Shown here: positions 43,900 to 52,141 of the stretch, piece by piece | Layout of the letters: every line of letters starts with the position of its first letter | Numbering within the stretch: the stretch's first letter is position 1 | Assembly (NCBI GenBank): GCA_019638355.1 | Contig: JAHBTY010000002.1 | Coordinates: 72,501-136,500 of the forward strand | Reading direction: 5' to 3' | Length of the DNA stretch: 64,000 nucleotides | Source: Cyclobacteriaceae bacterium | Lineage (GTDB): Bacteria > Bacteroidota > Bacteroidia > Cytophagales > Cyclobacteriaceae | Notes under the pieces: model-generated | What the model saw: the letters and a program-made list of their open reading frames with translations, nothing else | The model's database searches: none | Told to the model about the DNA's origin: nothing | Made by a program: the position numbers and the translations under genes

Positions 43900-44028
43900 A
43901 ATATGCGCATTCTAAAAAGAATTTACTGAATTATAAAGTTTTAATCAGAGCATTTGAAAAGCAGTATTTAAAAGCGAATTAATTTTTCTTAAGGATTTTC
44001 CTTACCTTGATGTTAAAACAAGTACGCT

Positions 44029-44274
44029 ATGAAAAAGAATCTCCTAATTGGCATCCTCGGCTTCGTTTCAGTTTTTTCGCTTGCGTTTGGTTATCAGCAA
44101 AAAGTTCGTGCCGATAGAAACGAGGTAATCGCACTCGAAAATGAGAAGCGGGCACTGGAATTAGAAAAAGCGGCTGAGGCGGCTCTTGATGAGGCAAAAC
44201 ATCAGCAGATGATTGCTGAGATGAATATGATAGAAGCCATGAAGCAAAGAGAAAATGCTGCCCAGAAAAAGTAA
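44029..44274 (+). CDS. Small membrane-anchored coiled-coil protein
   Basis: The 81-residue protein has one N-terminal hydrophobic segment (LLIGILGFVSVFSLAFGY) and a charged, Ala/Glu/Lys-rich helix (about 25-81, heptad-like ALENEKRALELEKAAEAAL) predicted as a coiled coil. It contains no Cys or enzyme motif. It is divergent from the STING-like gene, with 129 bases between, and ends at a strong terminator. It may be an unrelated envelope scaffold, but the neighbourhood makes a functional link to the STING protein worth testing. Start ATG at 44029 is clear. Confidence 0.7.
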   Translation: MKKNLLIGILGFVSVFSLAFGYQQKVRADRNEVIALENEKRALELEKAAEAALDEAKHQQMIAEMNMIEAMKQRENAAQKK

Positions 44275-44288
44275 TGAAGCTGCCCAAT

Positions 44289-44320
44289 AAAAAGGCGCAG
44301 ATTACTACCTGCGCCTTTTT
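44289..44320. terminator. Bidirectional terminator after the small coiled-coil gene
   Basis: AAAAAGGCGCAG (44289-44300) pairs perfectly with CTGCGCCTTTTT (44309-44320) over loop ATTACTAC. It also serves the convergent amidohydrolase gene. Confidence 0.95.
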
Positions 44321-44339
44321 AATCATAAAATTTTAATCA

Positions 44340-45620
44340 CTACTCATTCTTATAAACCACACCATCTTTCATCACAAACGTAACCTTCTCCATGGTTTTG
44401 ATGTTTTTGGTAGGGTCTTCATTTACGGCTACGATATCCGCGAGCTTACCTTTTTCAATCGAACCAATCTTATCACCTACACCCAGTATCTCGGCATTTG
44501 TCTGCATCGCGCAAAGCAATGCTTCAATTGCAGGCATCCCGCCTTCTACCATGTAACCAAACTCGCGTGCATTTTCGCCATGTGGAAACACACCTGCATC
44601 GGTACCAAATGCCATCTTCACACCGTGCTTGTAGGCTTTATTAAAATTCTCTTGAATCTTTGACCCGATTTCAATTGCCTTCGGCACAACCAATGGATGA
44701 TAGTAGCCTGGAATTTTTGCATACTCGGCAGCAGAACGACCCGCAATAATAGTGGGTACATGATAGGTTCCTTTTTGAATCATCAAGTCCATTACTTCTT
44801 CGTTCATCAATGTTCCGTGCTCAATCGTGGTGATGCCTGCCAATACTGCCCGCTTCATCCCTTCGGCACCGTGTGCATGGGCTGCCGTATGAAATCCATA
44901 ATCCTTAGCAGCCTCAACAATTGCATTTACTTCTTCCTGTGTAAACTGCGGGCCACTTCCATCTTTCGCTACACTCAACACACCTCCTGTTGCAGTAATC
45001 TTGATAAAGTCTGCACCATCTTTGTAACGCTGGCGTATTGCCTTGCGTGCATCATCGGGGCCATTGATTACTCCTTCTTTCGGACCGGGATCGCCCATTA
45101 AATCTTTACGCGCACCATTGGTTGGATCACCATGACCACCCGTAGTTGCAACTCCCTTACCCGCTGTAAAAATGCGCGGGCCTACAATGGTACCGGCATT
45201 TACTGCATTGCGTAATGAAATGTTTACACCTGAGCCACCACAGTCGCGCACAGTTGTAAAACCTGCCATCAGGTTTTTGCGCGCATAAATGGTAGATTGA
45301 AAAGCTACATCCGCTTCGTTCTGTGTATAGCGTTTTACCAATGCATCTTTACTGGTTTCGCTTTCAATGTGCACGTGCATATCAATCAACCCCGGCATTA
45401 CCGTTTTTTTGCTCAGGTCAATGATCTTATCTTCTTTACCTGCTTTTGTAAAACCTTTGTCAACCGAAACAATTTTGTTGCCTTCCACCACAATGGTTAC
45501 CTGACTTTGCAGTGTTTTTGATTTTCCATCGATTAACGAACCACAATGAATGAGGGTGCGCTGGGCATAGCTTGTAACACTCAGGCCAACAAGCATCAAA
45601 ACGAGTAAAAATTTTTGCAT
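44340..45620 (-). CDS. Exported amidohydrolase-family metal-dependent hydrolase
   Basis: The 426-residue protein has a signal peptide (MQKFLLVLMLVGLSVTSYAQ) and the amidohydrolase TIM barrel: VMPGLIDMHVHIE (metal HxH), GFTTVRDCGG, KITATGG, the carboxylated-Lys region KDGADFIKIT, AAHAHGAEGMKRAVLAGITTIEHG, and MAFGTDAGVFPHG. This subgroup includes prolidase-like and imidazolonepropionase-like enzymes that cleave dipeptides or cyclic amides in the periplasm. It stands alone; the substrate cannot be assigned. Confidence 0.88.
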   Translation of the reverse strand: MQKFLLVLMLVGLSVTSYAQRTLIHCGSLIDGKSKTLQSQVTIVVEGNKIVSVDKGFTKAGKEDKIIDLSKKTVMPGLIDMHVHIESETSKDALVKRYTQNEADVAFQSTIYARKNLMAGFTTVRDCGGSGVNISLRNAVNAGTIVGPRIFTAGKGVATTGGHGDPTNGARKDLMGDPGPKEGVINGPDDARKAIRQRYKDGADFIKITATGGVLSVAKDGSGPQFTQEEVNAIVEAAKDYGFHTAAHAHGAEGMKRAVLAGITTIEHGTLMNEEVMDLMIQKGTYHVPTIIAGRSAAEYAKIPGYYHPLVVPKAIEIGSKIQENFNKAYKHGVKMAFGTDAGVFPHGENAREFGYMVEGGMPAIEALLCAMQTNAEILGVGDKIGSIEKGKLADIVAVNEDPTKNIKTMEKVTFVMKDGVVYKNE

Positions 45621-45640
45621 AGGGTTAGGTTATAATTTTT

Positions 45641-46036
45641 TTAGTTGAGGTATTGGTCTGTTAGCTTTTGTAAGGCTGCTTTTTCATCACGTGTCATTTC
45701 TGTTGATTTTACTTTTAACATCAACTCAAACATCACTTCCGGTTTATAGCCGAGTTTAGCTGCCGTACTGGCACAGAATTTTATTTCTTCTTCGTACAGC
45801 CGTTCGTCTAATTTCATCAGCTGCACAAGATTAAAAATGTAATTAAACTTCTGATCGGCTGTTAACTCCTTTGCTATGATTGCTTCGTGACTGGAGTAAA
45901 AAAGTGTTTCCACCGATGACTCCGGAAAGCCATGTGCTTTGCCAATGTTGATAATGTACGTGCGCTCATTACCACCCATGTCGCCATCAATGCGGGCCAG
46001 GTTTACCAATAGTTTAAGTTGTTCCAGTACAATCAT
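45641..46036 (-). CDS. TerB-like helical protein
   Basis: From ATG at 46036 the protein has 131 residues, all helical, beginning MIVLEQLKLLVNLARIDGDMGGNERTYI and continuing with an LMKLDERLYEEEIKFCASTAAKLGY repeat. These acidic metal-binding positions (IDGDxxxxE and LDxxxxxEE) are characteristic of TerB/DjlA-type domains. TerB proteins sense or bind metals and are common as single-domain proteins in Bacteroidota. An upstream ATG at 46075 would add 13 residues but has no better context. It is next to the exported amidohydrolase with a 20-base gap. Confidence 0.75.
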   Translation of the reverse strand: MIVLEQLKLLVNLARIDGDMGGNERTYIINIGKAHGFPESSVETLFYSSHEAIIAKELTADQKFNYIFNLVQLMKLDERLYEEEIKFCASTAAKLGYKPEVMFELMLKVKSTEMTRDEKAALQKLTDQYLN

Positions 46037-46110
46037 AGCGTAGAAATATTGGAGGTAAAAATAGTTTAAAAACATCTATCTTTCACATTGTCTGCAAAAA
46101 TGAAAAGCGC

Positions 46111-46716
46111 GTGAATTTTCTGGCACACCTGTATCTATCGGGCGATGATGAGGAGATTATGGTTGGTAATTTCATTGGTGACTTTGTGCGCGGCCGCACC
46201 ATCTACGAACAGTTTCCTTACAAGATTGCTTTGGGCATTGAACTGCACCGCGAAATAGATGAGTTTACCGATAACCACCCGGTAGTACTGGAAAGTAAAA
46301 TCCGGCTGCGACCGAAGTACCGCCACTATGCACCTGTTATTGTGGATATGTTTTATGATCACTACCTCGCCCACCACTGGAACAAGTACCATCCACAACA
46401 ATTGTACAATTATTCGCAGCACGCTTACCAGGTACTAACCAAATTTGACACGCAGCTTCCGCGCCAGGTTAAGTATATGTTGCCTTATATGATAGAAGGC
46501 AACTGGTTGTTGAACTACGCAAAACCTGAAGGCATTCATCGTGCCTTAAGTGGCATGGCCAGACGAACTCCCTACGATTCAAAAATGGATGAAGCGATTC
46601 AGGAGTTGAATCGTCATTACAAAGATTTTGAAAATGAGTTCCTCAATTTCTTTCCGGATTTGATGAGAATGAGTACTGGGTTTATTGAGAATAAGCTAAA
46701 ACCTGATAACCGCTAA
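46111..46716 (+). CDS. acpH: Acyl carrier protein phosphodiesterase-like (AcpH)
   Basis: The 201-residue protein matches the AcpH/DUF479 family: MNFLAHLYLS, MVGNFIGDFVRGR, GIELHREIDEFTDNHPVV, and VDMFYDHYLAHHW, with conserved Asp/His residues of an HD-like metal site. AcpH removes the 4'-phosphopantetheine arm from ACP. The start is GTG at 46111. The gene's stop codon lies inside the left arm of an intergenic palindrome. It is divergent from the TerB-like gene. Confidence 0.88.
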   Translation: MNFLAHLYLSGDDEEIMVGNFIGDFVRGRTIYEQFPYKIALGIELHREIDEFTDNHPVVLESKIRLRPKYRHYAPVIVDMFYDHYLAHHWNKYHPQQLYNYSQHAYQVLTKFDTQLPRQVKYMLPYMIEGNWLLNYAKPEGIHRALSGMARRTPYDSKMDEAIQELNRHYKDFENEFLNFFPDLMRMSTGFIENKLKPDNR

Positions 46717-46767
46717 GACGCAGAGACGCCAAGTAAAACCTTCGCGACTCAGCGCCTCTGCGGTTAT
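46706..46767. repeat. Palindrome of AACCGC/CGCAGAG words, containing the acpH stop codon
   Basis: ATAACCGC (46706-46713) pairs with GCGGTTAT (46760-46767), and inside it CGCAGAG (46719-46725) with CTCTGCG (46756-46762). The acpH TAA is 46714-46716. A second member of the same family lies at 51546-51661. Confidence 0.7.
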
Positions 46768-46770
46768 TGA

Positions 46771-49593
46771 TCACTTCACTTCAAAAGTTATTTCACTGCT
46801 TTCAGTGCCGTTAATAAATTTGATTTTATACTTACCCTTACCAGCATACTTCAAAGCTGTAGTAGTGGGTGCAGGTTTTGTTTTTCCTTTAGCAGGAGCA
46901 GCAGCAACTTCGTTAATCTTTAAATCCCAGTTCACGGAATGAAATCCTGCTGCCCCAGTTGTGGATAAAGTTCGTACCACATTATTCTTCTCATCCAGAA
47001 TTTCAACTGAAATGGTAGCAGTTGGTTTTCCTACATAATACAAAATGCTGGTGCTCGGTTCATAGGCTGTGCTCCAGGAATAAGATTTTTGTCCCCAACG
47101 TTCGCTATAACGAATGCCATCGTTAGCATAGGCAACTATTGCTTTGTTTGCATCTTTCAATGCTTGCAATGGTTTCACATCGGCCACAAATACGCTGCGG
47201 CCGTGTGTGCCTATAATTAAATCATTATCGCGTGGATGTACCATCATGTCGTAGCTGGCTACGTTCAACGCTTTGTTTAATAACTGCCAGTTCTTGCCTG
47301 CATCCAAACTCACATAGGTGCCGTTATCCAAACCACAATAGAATAGATTTGCATTTACCGGATCTTGAATAATCACGTTTGCTACCGACTCGGGTAAGTT
47401 ACCCTTCACACTTGTCCACGTTTTTCCGTAATCGGAACTCATGAATACATAGGTTTTAAAATCATCGGTGCGATAACCGTTCAGCGAAATAAATACTGTT
47501 GCTTCATCGTGTGGCGAAGGTGAAATACTACTCACCCACTTATCGGCAGGCAAGCCTGCCACAATTAATTCCCAAGTACCACCACCGTTTTTGCTTACCC
47601 ACACATTACCATCATCGGTACCTACGTACAACAAACCAAACTTCAGAGGCGACTCAGCCAAAGAGGCTATGGTGGAGAAAGGAACATTGCCTTGTTTTTT
47701 ATTCTTGGTAAGATCCCCACTGATTGATTCCCAACTCTCTGCTTTATTTAAACTGCGATACACTCGCTGCGAAGCCATATAGACAATATCCGGATTGTGC
47801 TTACTTAATATTAAAGGTGTACGCCAGTTCCAACGATTAGGCGCTTCGCCAATAGCATGCGATGGCGTAATGCGTGTAGTGCGTCCACGATCTAACTCCA
47901 GTTTAGAATAATTTCCAAATTGAAAACCGGTATAAACCAATTTACTATTACGTGGATCGGGCGCTACATACATACCATCGCCACCAAATATGGCTTCCCA
48001 ATGTTTGCTGCGATTAGGCACAGAACGTGATGAACCACGCAACACGCCATTATCCTGAAGACCACCGTACACATTGTAAGGTATTTCAAAGTCAACATTC
48101 ACGGTATAAAATTGTCCGGCTGCTACATTATTATAGTGCAGCCACGTATCGCCTTTATCGTACGATTGATACAAACCGCCATCGTTGCCCATTAAAATAT
48201 GTTTTGCATCGGTGGGGTTGATCCATAATGCATGATGATCGCTGTGCATGGTTCCCAATGAATCAATCTCAACCCAATTCTTGCCACCATCTTCCGACTT
48301 CAACATCGGCACACCGTAGATGTACACATCTTCGGTATTGGAGGGCGACACGCGTAGTTCACCAAAGTAATAACCATAGGTAAAGTACACACCATCTATA
48401 TCGGCAGTATGCGTGCGCTTCCATGATTTACCGGCATCATCCGAACGATATACTTCAGCGCCTTTAATTTTTGTATTGAATAAATCAGAATTGGCATCGG
48501 TTCCAAAATATTCGGCTACAGCACGAGGCTTATATTTACCTGACCGAACTTCTTTTTTTACAACCTGGGCCGTGTACTTAGATGGGAACCGGCTTCCCCT
48601 TAATAACTCTTCTAATTTTTTATCGTCTAGTTTCAAAAAGTTTTCAGCCGACATGTCTTTCAGATCAGCCAGTTTTAATTTTCCATCACTTGTTTTTGGC
48701 GATTCTTTTTTCTCTTCGCGCACTTCTTCCTGATTATCCAGCACGGCATACATTACATTCGGTTTTGTCCAGCATACATCTAACCCAATACGCCCTACAA
48801 ACTTTCCTTTCGGGAAACCTTCAGCCGAAAGCGTCCAGGTATCGCCACCATCTTCTGAACGATAGATTGCTGAGCCTGCACCGTTGCCTTTAAAATCCCA
48901 CGCTTTGCGCGTACGCTCCCAGGTTGCAGCAAGTAGTTGCTTTGGATTTTGCGGATTGATGATCAGATCAGAAACTCCGGTACTATCATTAATGAATAAT
49001 GTTTTCTTCCACGTTTTTCCTCCATCATTTGATTTGAATACACCACGATCGGCATTGTTAGAATACAAAGCGCCTAATGATGCAACCCAAACTGTATTAT
49101 TATCCTGCGGATGAATGAGAATGCGACTTACATGATGTGTACCGGCAAGGCCAAGGTTGGTCCAGCTCTTACCACCATCCACAGTTTTATAAACACCTGA
49201 ACCTGCATAAGTTGAGCGGCTACCATTCTTTTCACCAGTTCCTACGTATAAAATTTTCGGATCAGATTGCGATAAAGCAAAGTCGCCAATACCCAATGCA
49301 TCTACATTATCAAATATAGACTCGAAGGTGATACCATTATTCAGTGTTTTAAAAATTCCGCCCGAACCATAGCCCACGTAAAATTCTTTGGTGTCTTTCA
49401 GGTTAACTTCAATATCTACAATGCGGCCGCCTTGTACGGTTGGTCCGATATTGCGCACGGGGTAATCTTTTAAAATGGACTGATCTTCTTTTTGTTTGCG
49501 GGCTTTGTACGAAGCCTCCAAATCGGGCACAGAGGTTTGTGCACCGGCTGTTAGCGACAACACAAGTAAGATAAGGGTAGTAAACTTTCTCAT
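46771..49593 (-). CDS. Exported BNR/Asp-box (sortilin-like) beta-propeller protein
   Basis: The 940-residue protein has a signal peptide (MRKFTTLILLVLSLTAGAQ) and many BNR/Asp-box repeats of form SxDxGxTW: KTVDGGKSWTNLG, KSNDGGKTWKK, RSEDGGDTWTL, RSDDAGKSWKR, KSEDGGKNWVE, SKNGGGTWEL, SSDYGKTWTS and SLDAGKNWQLL. These make two propellers of the VPS10/sortilin or xyloglucanase type. A C-terminal region (about 840-940) resembles an FN3-like domain. No catalytic residues are recognised. Many Bacteroidota carry such large exported propellers of unknown role. It stands alone. Confidence 0.85.
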   Translation of the reverse strand: MRKFTTLILLVLSLTAGAQTSVPDLEASYKARKQKEDQSILKDYPVRNIGPTVQGGRIVDIEVNLKDTKEFYVGYGSGGIFKTLNNGITFESIFDNVDALGIGDFALSQSDPKILYVGTGEKNGSRSTYAGSGVYKTVDGGKSWTNLGLAGTHHVSRILIHPQDNNTVWVASLGALYSNNADRGVFKSNDGGKTWKKTLFINDSTGVSDLIINPQNPKQLLAATWERTRKAWDFKGNGAGSAIYRSEDGGDTWTLSAEGFPKGKFVGRIGLDVCWTKPNVMYAVLDNQEEVREEKKESPKTSDGKLKLADLKDMSAENFLKLDDKKLEELLRGSRFPSKYTAQVVKKEVRSGKYKPRAVAEYFGTDANSDLFNTKIKGAEVYRSDDAGKSWKRTHTADIDGVYFTYGYYFGELRVSPSNTEDVYIYGVPMLKSEDGGKNWVEIDSLGTMHSDHHALWINPTDAKHILMGNDGGLYQSYDKGDTWLHYNNVAAGQFYTVNVDFEIPYNVYGGLQDNGVLRGSSRSVPNRSKHWEAIFGGDGMYVAPDPRNSKLVYTGFQFGNYSKLELDRGRTTRITPSHAIGEAPNRWNWRTPLILSKHNPDIVYMASQRVYRSLNKAESWESISGDLTKNKKQGNVPFSTIASLAESPLKFGLLYVGTDDGNVWVSKNGGGTWELIVAGLPADKWVSSISPSPHDEATVFISLNGYRTDDFKTYVFMSSDYGKTWTSVKGNLPESVANVIIQDPVNANLFYCGLDNGTYVSLDAGKNWQLLNKALNVASYDMMVHPRDNDLIIGTHGRSVFVADVKPLQALKDANKAIVAYANDGIRYSERWGQKSYSWSTAYEPSTSILYYVGKPTATISVEILDEKNNVVRTLSTTGAAGFHSVNWDLKINEVAAAPAKGKTKPAPTTTALKYAGKGKYKIKFINGTESSEITFEVK

Positions 49594-49631
49594 GAGATTT
49601 TTAATTTTGTTAAAAATAGAGATTTACTTCC

Positions 49632-49753
49632 GGCCATCCTCAAAAATCATACGAGCGGCATGTCATGCCGGATTTATTCCGGCATCCAGTTTTCTGCATA
49701 GCTTTGTCATCGCGGATCAAGTCCGCGATGACAAAGAATTTTTGAGGATGGCC
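49632..49753. repeat. Nested palindromic element (16-bp arms enclosing two hairpins)
   Basis: The outer arms GGCCATCCTCAAAAAT (49632-49647) and ATTTTTGAGGATGGCC (49738-49753) pair perfectly. They enclose hairpin ATGCCGGA/TCCGGCAT (49665-49685) and hairpin of 15 bp (49702-49716 with 49722-49736, loop TCAAG). The 122-bp unit folds as a three-way junction and carries no gene. It resembles a REP-pair or small MITE-like element. Confidence 0.85.
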
Positions 49754-49794
49754 AGAGGAGTATATTTTCCCGCTATTACTTTAACGGCACACGT

Positions 49795-50160
49795 ATGTTC
49801 AACGATCCCGAATTAAATGGAAAATACCTGGGCACTATTTCGCAGGATTTTGTGAAAGTGGCCGACACCCTGAAAGAAGCTTCATATCAAATCCGCAAAG
49901 CAGGTTTTGAGTTCCCGATTTTTCCAATCTCGAAAGAACAGCTACCCATTGGCCAAGTGTTGATACCCGGTGGCCCGATGAATTTAGAGTGGAATTATTA
50001 CGCTTCGTTTCTGGATGAGTTTTTACAACGCGAGTTGGTAGCACCCGACAAAGAAGAAGACTTCAGAAATGCCTACAAAGATCCCGATGAATTCTGCTGT
50101 TTGTTTGTAGTGGATAAAGACTTTGCCAGCTTTGTTTACATTCCGTTTCCGGAAGACTGA
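49795..50160 (+). CDS. Conserved hypothetical protein (Bacteroidota)
   Basis: The 121-residue cytoplasmic protein has no signal peptide or membrane helix. It begins MFNDPELNGKYLGTISQDFVKVADTLKEA and continues IRKAGFEFPIFPISKEQLPIG, LEWNYYASFLDEFLQREL and DEFCCLFVVDKDFASFVYIPFPED. The mix of helices and a terminal strand resembles small conserved Bacteroidota proteins, but I recognise no named family. TATATTTT at about 49761 is close to the -7 consensus. It is bounded by the nested palindrome upstream and the TAGGCATTAG palindrome downstream. Confidence 0.7.
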   Translation: MFNDPELNGKYLGTISQDFVKVADTLKEASYQIRKAGFEFPIFPISKEQLPIGQVLIPGGPMNLEWNYYASFLDEFLQRELVAPDKEEDFRNAYKDPDEFCCLFVVDKDFASFVYIPFPED

Positions 50161-50245
50161 TTAGGCATTAGGAACTTGGTATTGGGGATTGGTCTATCTT
50201 TTTCGTTTGAATGCCTAATACCAAATGCTCAAATCCTAATGCCCA
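50161..50245. repeat. Palindrome of GGCATTAGG words, containing the thiL stop codon
   Basis: TTAGGCATTAGGAACTTGG at 50161-50179 has an inverted, imperfect counterpart in CCAAATGCTCAAATCCTAATGCC ending at 50243. The thiL stop TAG (complement of 50236-50238) lies in the right arm. It fills the convergent intergenic space. Confidence 0.6.
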
Positions 50246-51270
50246 AAATGATTCCATCCCTGCGCCTGCAATGGAACTACGGTTTGTTGTTTGGTAACCA
50301 AAACGTGTTGGCTGGGGTCGTTATGCATGTGGCCAATAAAATGAATGTCGGGATGGTTTTTGATCTTATCATAATCCACTGGGTTAATGGTAAAGAGAAG
50401 TTCATAATCTTCGCCACCGTGTAGTGCACAAGTAATCGGATCTAACTTGAATTCGATAGCCGTTTCGAATGTATCGTGATCGACCGGTACTTTGTCTTCA
50501 AAAATCTTTACACCGAGATTAGAATTTTTACCCAAATGAAATAACTCCGAAGCCAGTCCATCCGAAATATCAATCATGGATGTAGGCAAGCAATTTTTAT
50601 CGCGCAGTTCATGAATAATATCCATGCGCGCTTCGGGTTTTAATTGCCGACCCACCAGGTATTCATATTTTTCCAAATCAGGTTGCATGTCGGGGTTGGA
50701 AAGAAAAACTTCTTTCTCACGTTCCAGTACCTGCAAGCCCATGTAAGCCGCACCCAAATCGCCCGTAACACAAATTATATCATTCGCTTTGGCGCCACTG
50801 CGTTGCACTACGTTTTCTTTTTCCACTCTACCCAACACGGCAATTGAAATTACCAACCCCGCAGCCGATGAAGAAGTATCGCCACCCACCAGATCAACAT
50901 TATAATTTTTACACGCGGCCTGCACACCTTCAAAAAATGCATCGATGGCTTCAAGAGAAAACCGATTGCTGATGGCCAATCCCAACACGATTTGTTCAGC
51001 TGTTCCATTCATGGCAGCTATATCCGAAACGTTTACAGCCACCGCCTTATAACCCAAATGCTGCAACGGCATGTACGATAAATTGAAATGAATACCTTCC
51101 AGTAATAAATCGGTGGAAACCAACAACTCCTTTTCACTTGCTGCCAGAATCGCGGCATCATCGCCAATCCCTTTTATAGTAGTTGAATTCTGGTTTTGAA
51201 ACTTGCTTTTGATCCGGTCTATCAGTCCAAATTCGCCTAATTGTGAAAGTTCTGTCCTGTTTTCGCTCAT
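50236..51270 (-). CDS. thiL: Thiamine-monophosphate kinase
   Basis: The 344-residue PurM-fold kinase phosphorylates thiamine monophosphate to the diphosphate. It shows GEFGLIDRIKSKF, GIGDDAAIL, LLVSTDLLLEGIHF, GYKAVAVNVSDIAAMNG, DLVGGDTSSS, ICVTGDLGAAYMGL, SMIDISDGLASELFHLG and HGGEDYELLFTI. These cover the ATP and metal sites. The length is normal. It is divergent from the small lipoprotein gene and has its own promoter candidate; the rest of the thiamine pathway is not here. Confidence 0.95.
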   Translation of the reverse strand: MSENRTELSQLGEFGLIDRIKSKFQNQNSTTIKGIGDDAAILAASEKELLVSTDLLLEGIHFNLSYMPLQHLGYKAVAVNVSDIAAMNGTAEQIVLGLAISNRFSLEAIDAFFEGVQAACKNYNVDLVGGDTSSSAAGLVISIAVLGRVEKENVVQRSGAKANDIICVTGDLGAAYMGLQVLEREKEVFLSNPDMQPDLEKYEYLVGRQLKPEARMDIIHELRDKNCLPTSMIDISDGLASELFHLGKNSNLGVKIFEDKVPVDHDTFETAIEFKLDPITCALHGGEDYELLFTINPVDYDKIKNHPDIHFIGHMHNDPSQHVLVTKQQTVVPLQAQGWNHFGH

Positions 51271-51310
51271 GGTAAGTGCCGTTAACCGGCATGATTGTTC
51301 GTTTATCCGG

Positions 51311-51318
51311 CAAAAGTA
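51311..51318 (-). promoter_or_regulatory. Putative -7 element for thiL
   Basis: The minus strand reads TACTTTTG, an exact TAnnTTTG match, about 40 bases upstream of the thiL ATG. The overlapping plus-strand sequence TACTATTTG could serve the divergent lipoprotein gene. Confidence 0.45.
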
Positions 51319-51383
51319 CTATTTGCCCAGCATTCCACCGACATTCGCTCCCGAAGCAGTATTCAATCAAAATAGTCTCGGAT

Positions 51384-51539
51384 ATGAAAAAGTTAATGTT
51401 TGTTCTTGTGGCTTTAATCGGGTTAGCTTCCTGTGCTGCTCCTAAACCTTATTACGAAACCAAAGAAGGTAAACGTAAACAGAAATATTACAACGATATT
51501 CAGTATGGACGCAATGCTCATCCGAAGATGAAATTTTAA
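51384..51539 (+). CDS. Small lipoprotein (51 residues)
   Basis: From ATG at 51384 the protein is MKKLMFVLVALIGLASC with lipobox LASC (Cys17), then a short basic tail with YYETKEGKRKQKYYNDIQYG. Small lipoproteins of this YYNDIQYG type are common and conserved in Bacteroidota. An upstream in-frame extension has no signal sequence and is rejected. Function is unknown; location is the outer or inner membrane. Confidence 0.8.
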   Translation: MKKLMFVLVALIGLASCAAPKPYYETKEGKRKQKYYNDIQYGRNAHPKMKF

Positions 51540-51545
51540 TTTATC

Positions 51546-51661
51546 TAACCGCAGAGATCGCTGAGATGCGCTGAGGAATAAACAAACAGATTATATAACT
51601 ATCTGCTAATTTAGCAATAACAATAAATACGCTTTGCGCAACTCCACGTCCTTTGCGGTTA
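51546..51661. repeat. Second palindrome of the AACCGC family, containing the mce stop codon
   Basis: TAACCGC (51546-51552) pairs with GCGGTTA (51655-51661). Inside is hairpin CAGAT/ATCTG (51587-51605). CGCTGAG and CGCAAAG-type words recur. The mce stop TAA is read from 51661-51659 inside the right arm. It fills nearly all of the convergent gap. Confidence 0.65.
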
Positions 51662-52060
51662 CTTCCTTTCCTCGCAAAGTTCCACTAACACGTGATTAGT
51701 TGTTTTAGGATGTATAAACACCACATTCTTATTGTCGGCTCCCGGAAAAGGCTTTTCCGATAACAGCACAAACTCTTTCGATTTCAATTCACTCATTTCG
51801 TTTTCAATACCTTCCGACTCGAAAGCGAGATGATGGAGGCCTTCGCCTCTTTTTTCAATGAACTTGGCAATGGCCGAATCGGGCTTTGTGGATGCTACCA
51901 ACTCAATTTTAACATTGCCCAAATCGAAAAACGAAGTCCGAACACCTTCTGATTCAACGGCTTCAATTTTATAATGTGGCTTGCCAAAGAGTTTTGCAAA
52001 TAATGCATTAGCGGCATCCAGGTCTTTTACGGCAATACCAATATGTTCCAGTTTTTTCAT
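51659..52060 (-). CDS. mce: Methylmalonyl-CoA epimerase
   Basis: The 133-residue vicinal-oxygen-chelate protein has KKLEHIGIAVKDLDAANALF, GVRTSFFDLGNVKIELV, GLHHLAFESEGI and FIHPKTTNHVLVEL. The metal ligands (His6, the His of HHLAFE, and a Glu near the C-terminus) are present. It converts S- to R-methylmalonyl-CoA for the B12-dependent mutase, matching the meaB and B12-uptake genes at 31-36 kb. The gene stop is formed by the palindrome arm. It is divergent from the 140-residue unknown gene. Confidence 0.93.
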   Translation of the reverse strand: MKKLEHIGIAVKDLDAANALFAKLFGKPHYKIEAVESEGVRTSFFDLGNVKIELVASTKPDSAIAKFIEKRGEGLHHLAFESEGIENEMSELKSKEFVLLSEKPFPGADNKNVVFIHPKTTNHVLVELCEERK

Positions 52061-52084
52061 AACCCGTGTTTAGCTTGATTTTGT

Positions 52085-52092
52085 TAATTTTG
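52085..52092 (+). promoter_or_regulatory. Putative -7 element for the gene at 52142
   Basis: TAATTTTG matches TAnnTTTG exactly, 49 bases upstream of the ATG. No -33 box is clear. Confidence 0.4.
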
Positions 52093-52141
52093 ATGAAAAA
52101 TTGGGAAACTTTTCACGCTTTACGAAAGTTTTAAATCCGAA

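Noticed and set aside
44027-44326. A 99-codon minus-strand frame opposite the coiled-coil gene
   Set aside because: It starts inside the terminator and is antisense to a gene with clear signal and coiled-coil pattern.
40000-47000. A CBASS operon around the STING-like gene
   Set aside because: I looked for a CD-NTase (GS and DxD nucleotidyltransferase pattern), E1/E2-like or other Cap genes on both strands and found only housekeeping or unrelated genes.
46771-49593. Type IX secretion sorting domain on the BNR protein and other exported enzymes
   Set aside because: The C-termini of the BNR, GH29 and GH144-like proteins do not show a recognisable type A or B sorting domain.
49496-49816. A 106-codon plus-strand frame crossing the nested palindrome
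   Set aside because: It joins antisense of the BNR gene with the repeat; no coding features.
51276-51383. N-terminal extension of the 51-residue lipoprotein
   Set aside because: The extension would bury the lipoprotein signal and crosses the divergent promoter region; ATG at 51384 gives a standard lipoprotein.
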